This document shows positions 61,186-64,000 of a DNA stretch of 64,000 nt, in pieces. Position 1 is the first letter of the stretch, and every line of letters begins with the position of its first letter. Both the position numbers and the translations under genes were made by a program. Source of the stretch: Planococcus sp. CP5-4_YE (GTDB taxonomy: Bacteria; Bacillota; Bacilli; Bacillales_A; Planococcaceae); the NCBI RefSeq assembly GCF_019042655.1, contig NZ_JAHPZO010000002.1:124001-188000 (forward strand), in the 5' to 3' direction. Below the pieces are notes generated by a model. That model saw only the letters and a program-made list of their open reading frames with translations. It made no database searches and was not told the origin of the DNA.

Positions 61186-62454
61186 TTACAGCAAAAAGCC
61201 GTTCTTTTTCGCATCGAACATCAGCTCTTCGCGGAATTTCGGATGGGCGATGCTGATCAAGCGCTTGGCCCGCTCCGCAAGAGACACACCGTGGAGGCGC
61301 GCAATCCCGTATTCTGTCACGATGTTATCGACGTCATTTTTTCCAGTGGTAATAACCGATTGCGGGGCCAAGTTCAACTTGATGCGCGATAAGCTCCCGC
61401 TTTTAGCAGTTGAGGGCATGCAGATATAGCCTTTGCCGTTATCGGCGAAACGTACACCGCGCGCGAAATCGACTTGGCCGCCGCTGGATGAATAATATTT
61501 TCCGCCAACCGTTTCAGAAGCACATTGCCCGTACAAATCGACTTCTGTTGTCGCATTAATCGATACGATATTCTTCTCTTTGGCAATTTCCCGCGGATCG
61601 TTGACGATGCTTACCGGAAGCATCTCCACTGCAGGGTTGCCATCGAGGAAATCATACAATTTTTTTGATCCGTAAGCGAAAGTCGCGACGATTTTTCCGG
61701 GGTTTGTAAATTTGCGCGTGCCATCGATTGCTCCCGAGTTGACCAGGTCTGCCACGCCATCCGGCAGCATTTCTGTGTGGATGCCTAAATGGCGATGGTC
61801 TTTCAACATGCTGATGACCGCGTTCGGCACAGAACCGATGCCGATTTGAAGCGTATCGCCGTTTTCGATATCACCGATGATCGACGAAGCGATCTGGATG
61901 TCCATCTCACTGATTTCGCAAGCCTTTTCTTCCGCAAGCGGTGCGTGATGCTCCACATAGCCTGCGATTTGGCTAATGTGGATTTGATTGCGGCCGAATG
62001 TGCGCGGCATCTGTTCATTCACTTCCAAAATGAACGGCACTTTGCCGACGAATTCAGCGACGTAATCGGCTTGTGTGCCAAAGGTGAAATAACCGTGTTC
62101 GTCCATCGGCGAAGCGACTGTCATGATCATCGACATCTTCGTCGCTTTTTGCAGCAAGCTCGGCATCTCGTGGAAATTATTCGGCACCAGGTCCATCTTC
62201 GCTTGCTGGTACACTCCACGGGTCGCCCCGCTCAGGAAATACGAAACGTGGCGGAGCTGTTCGAGTTCCCCGCGGATATAGGCACGCTCACGCAAAGCGA
62301 GCATTTGGTGAATCTTGACCCCGTCCAATTCCTGGGCGTGTTGTTCCAAAATATCAAGCAGCCGGATCGGCTCTCCGTTCGCGATCGGCACGATGATATC
62401 CGCCTGCGCTTCGATTAAATCGACCACTTGCTTCGGGCTAAGTTGTTTGGACAT
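61186..62454 (-). CDS. Acetyl-CoA hydrolase/transferase family protein
   Basis: 422 residues. N-terminal domain (PKQVVDLIEAQADIIVPIANGEP) and C-terminal domain with SGAIDGTRKFTNPGKIVATFAYG, EVDLYGQCASETVGGKYYSSSGGQVDFARGVRF; the catalytic Glu is in TTEVDLYGQ. Closest to 4-hydroxybutyrate or butyrate CoA-transferases (cat1/cat2/AbfT group). AGGAG 8 bases before the ATG at 62454 sets the start. Metabolic partner genes are absent from the window. Confidence 0.88.
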   Translation of the reverse strand: MSKQLSPKQVVDLIEAQADIIVPIANGEPIRLLDILEQHAQELDGVKIHQMLALRERAYIRGELEQLRHVSYFLSGATRGVYQQAKMDLVPNNFHEMPSLLQKATKMSMIMTVASPMDEHGYFTFGTQADYVAEFVGKVPFILEVNEQMPRTFGRNQIHISQIAGYVEHHAPLAEEKACEISEMDIQIASSIIGDIENGDTLQIGIGSVPNAVISMLKDHRHLGIHTEMLPDGVADLVNSGAIDGTRKFTNPGKIVATFAYGSKKLYDFLDGNPAVEMLPVSIVNDPREIAKEKNIVSINATTEVDLYGQCASETVGGKYYSSSGGQVDFARGVRFADNGKGYICMPSTAKSGSLSRIKLNLAPQSVITTGKNDVDNIVTEYGIARLHGVSLAERAKRLISIAHPKFREELMFDAKKNGFLL

Positions 62455-62552
62455 CTGCATTCACTCCTGATTTCTAATATTACTTCCACTTTATCACAGA
62501 ATTTGCACTTGATTGAGTTGCCGAAATTTCATCGCTATTCCGGCTTTTTAGT

Positions 62553-62600
62553 CAAAAAAGCCACCACTGAACCATTGGCGGTTCTGCAGTGGCTCTTTCG
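62553..62600 (-). terminator. Terminator of the 70-residue membrane protein gene
   Basis: AGAGCCACTGCAGAACCGCC / GGTTCAGTGGTGGCTTTTTT hairpin on the minus strand. Confidence 0.82.
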
Positions 62601-62813
62601 CTATTTATTGTTGCGCTTTTTCACCGCAAAGCTCGCGATGATGCCGCCGATGCCGAAGGCGGCCATCACACCCCATAGAATCAGCAAGATGATCGAGCCG
62701 ATGCCGGTGCCGCCGTCCATGACTGATGAAAGCTGCAGGAAAAAGAAACCGAGACTGAACAGTGCAATCGCCCCGAAATAAATCAATCTGGCATTGAAAC
62801 TGAAATTTTTCAT
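62601..62813 (-). CDS. Small two-helix membrane protein
   Basis: 70 residues with helices FGAIALFSLGFFFLQLSSVM and SIILLILWGVMAAFGIGGIIASFAV, a short glycine-rich loop and a basic end KKRNNK. AAAGGGG 8 bases before the ATG at 62813 supports this start rather than one 21 codons upstream. No family recognised; close to sbcC but apparently separate. Confidence 0.7.
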   Translation of the reverse strand: MKNFSFNARLIYFGAIALFSLGFFFLQLSSVMDGGTGIGSIILLILWGVMAAFGIGGIIASFAVKKRNNK

Positions 62814-62924
62814 CGTCAAAACCCCTTTGCCGATCTGCTCCGCTCGCTCATTTAACAAGACAGTTTCCGAAAGCAAGCTTCGCTCTTATCATTCACTTTC
62901 TTCTCTCATTGTAAACGTTGCGCA

Positions 62925-64000
62925 TCATTTCAATTGGAAACGCGTCCGACTGATGCCTTCTTTTGTTTTCTCCACTTCCAAAATGGCCGGAATTGCCGCT
63001 TTTAATTCCTGCACATGGGAAATGACCCCGATCATCCGCCCTGATTTCTGCAAGTCCACCAAAGTCTCAATGGCTTTATTCAACGATTCTTCATCCAATG
63101 AGCCGAAGCCTTCATCGATAAACATCGTTTCAATCGATACATTGCCTTCAAAGCTTTGGATGACATCCGCCATACCGAGAGCCAGACATAGGGAGGCATT
63201 AAATTTCTCCCCGCCGGACATCGTTTTGACGTCGCGTGCCTGGCCAGTATAGGCATCGTATACATCGAGGCCAAGGCCGCTTTGTTTCCCGCGCGCTTCC
63301 TGCCGGTCGCTTCTCGTCAAATGGAATTGCCCGTTCGACAAATGTTTCAAGCGTTCATTTGCCGCTTCCAAAATCTGTTCCAAATACTCGATTTGCAAAT
63401 AGCGTTCGAATGATAGCTTCACATCATTTTGGCCCCGGATCGTATCGTAAAGGTCGACGATACGCGCAAATTCGGCTTCAGCCGCAGCTTCTTTGGCAGA
63501 CGCCTCGTAGACTTCATCAAAGAACGCCTGGGCTTTTTTCTTGTATTCTTTGGATGTGTTCAATTCCGAAAGTGCTCGTTCGTAATCGGATTTCAATTCG
63601 GCAAGCATTTGTTCCGCATCAGACACGTCAACGCGGCTACGGCCATCGAGCGCGCTTTCGAGTTCTGCTGCTTGCCGCTCTGTCGTGTGGCGGTCTTGCT
63701 TGTATTGCTCAATTTGCGTTTTCAATTCTTCGTAGCGGAATGTGTCCAGTTTGGCCTGTTGATAAGCTTCTTTCGTAGCGAACGCGGATTTCACGAGCGC
63801 TTCCTCGAAACGGCTTTCGGCGTGGCCGCGCTTTTCTTGCAATTCTTGCATGGACTGCTGGCTATGGCGAAGCGATACGGCCGCTTCCGACACTTGCCGC
63901 TCGGCTTTTTGCAGGGCCTCCTGCGCTTGTTGCCAAGCCGCTTCCAAGCGGTCTTTCATTTCCTGCGCTTTTGCGGTTTCTTTTTGAAGCGACGCCAGAT
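62925..64000 (-). CDS. sbcC: Exonuclease subunit SbcC (5' part outside window)
   Basis: 358 residues of the C-terminal part are visible; the frame is open to the right edge. Antiparallel coiled-coil arm (EKRGHAESRFEEALVKSAF, LESALDGRSRVDVSDAEQML), then the ABC half-site: MSGGEKFNASLCLALGMAD near the C-terminus (signature) and SIETMFIDEGFGSLDEESLN (Walker B, D-loop). Repairs DNA ends with SbcD, cleaving hairpins. sbcD would be expected to the right. Confidence 0.93.
   Translation of the reverse strand, partial: LASLQKETAKAQEMKDRLEAAWQQAQEALQKAERQVSEAAVSLRHSQQSMQELQEKRGHAESRFEEALVKSAFATKEAYQQAKLDTFRYEELKTQIEQYKQDRHTTERQAAELESALDGRSRVDVSDAEQMLAELKSDYERALSELNTSKEYKKKAQAFFDEVYEASAKEAAAEAEFARIVDLYDTIRGQNDVKLSFERYLQIEYLEQILEAANERLKHLSNGQFHLTRSDRQEARGKQSGLGLDVYDAYTGQARDVKTMSGGEKFNASLCLALGMADVIQSFEGNVSIETMFIDEGFGSLDEESLNKAIETLVDLQKSGRMIGVISHVQELKAAIPAILEVEKTKEGISRTRFQLK

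Noticed and set aside
61789-62418. 209-codon plus-strand frame opposite the CoA-transferase gene
   Set aside because: Shadow of a well-matched enzyme on the minus strand; no ribosome site or family resemblance.

Overview
The window looks like chromosome from a low-to-mid GC Gram-positive (Bacillota). Strong AGGAGG-type ribosome binding sites, frequent GTG/TTG starts, Bacillus-type gene families (RsbR, YocH, YumC, MhqR, CatR/YodB, YqxD, TIGR04104) and many short intrinsic terminators all point that way. I infer a member of the Planococcaceae (Planococcus or a relative). Two BCCT transporters suggest salt or osmotic exposure. There are no rRNA or tRNA genes, no CRISPR array, and no intact prophage or insertion sequence.

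Layout. 1-3.1 kb: minus-strand riboflavin operon ribD-ribE-ribBA (ribBA runs off the left edge) behind two near-identical FMN riboswitches, each with its own terminator. 3.2-8.6 kb: small CXXC membrane protein, MhqR-type MarR regulator with its ring-cleaving dioxygenase, hotdog thioesterase, carboxylesterase, O-methyltransferase, and an iron-siderophore binding lipoprotein whose promoter sits between two Fur boxes. 8.6-19.5 kb: a 1053-residue secreted glycosidase-like protein, SulP transporter, a serine recombinase lacking catalytic residues, MFS and BCCT transporters, UspA, GNAT and a Dph6-type ATPase. 19.9-24.7 kb: fumC, a murE paralogue, GNAT, P-loop kinase-like protein, cold shock protein. 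24.8-29.1 kb: a gene-free stretch with tandem structured repeats, then a 32-residue membrane protein and a VOC/beta-lactamase fusion, and a nonsense-mutated GNAT. 29.1-36.9 kb: MarR-controlled MMPL exporter, AI-2E-type permease, UppP, CAP protein, DUF368 protein. 37-43 kb: nitronate monooxygenase, CatE with CatR-type regulator, CorA-like transporter, GrpB/Nudix/GNAT. 43-47.8 kb: a GMC dehydrogenase with its Tat-signal subunit and tatA-tatC in one operon, then a LysM-3D wall protein. 48-52 kb: canonical BCCT, ferredoxin-NADP reductase, SDR, cyclophilin. 52-53.3 kb: a second gene-free stretch with the same repeats in inverted orientation. 53.3-64 kb: amino-acid ABC transporter, second AI-2E permease, type III PKS relic, PfpI, YqxD, DUF1836, hemolysin III, RsbR, CoA-transferase and the 3' part of sbcC.

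Themes. Electrophile/quinone defence: mhqR-mhqO and catE-catR each pair a VOC dioxygenase with a sensor, and a nitronate monooxygenase and an O-methyltransferase lie nearby. Envelope lipid-carrier recycling: UppP and DUF368 lie within 3 kb. Tat export: the cargo and its translocase are in one operon.

The most unusual item is a composite noncoding element present twice (about 24.8-25.7 kb and 52.2-53.3 kb). It is a tandem array of about 248-bp units, each carrying a hairpin with compensatory base changes, followed by a GC-rich block. Both copies lie between convergent genes and are mirror images. I do not recognise this family.
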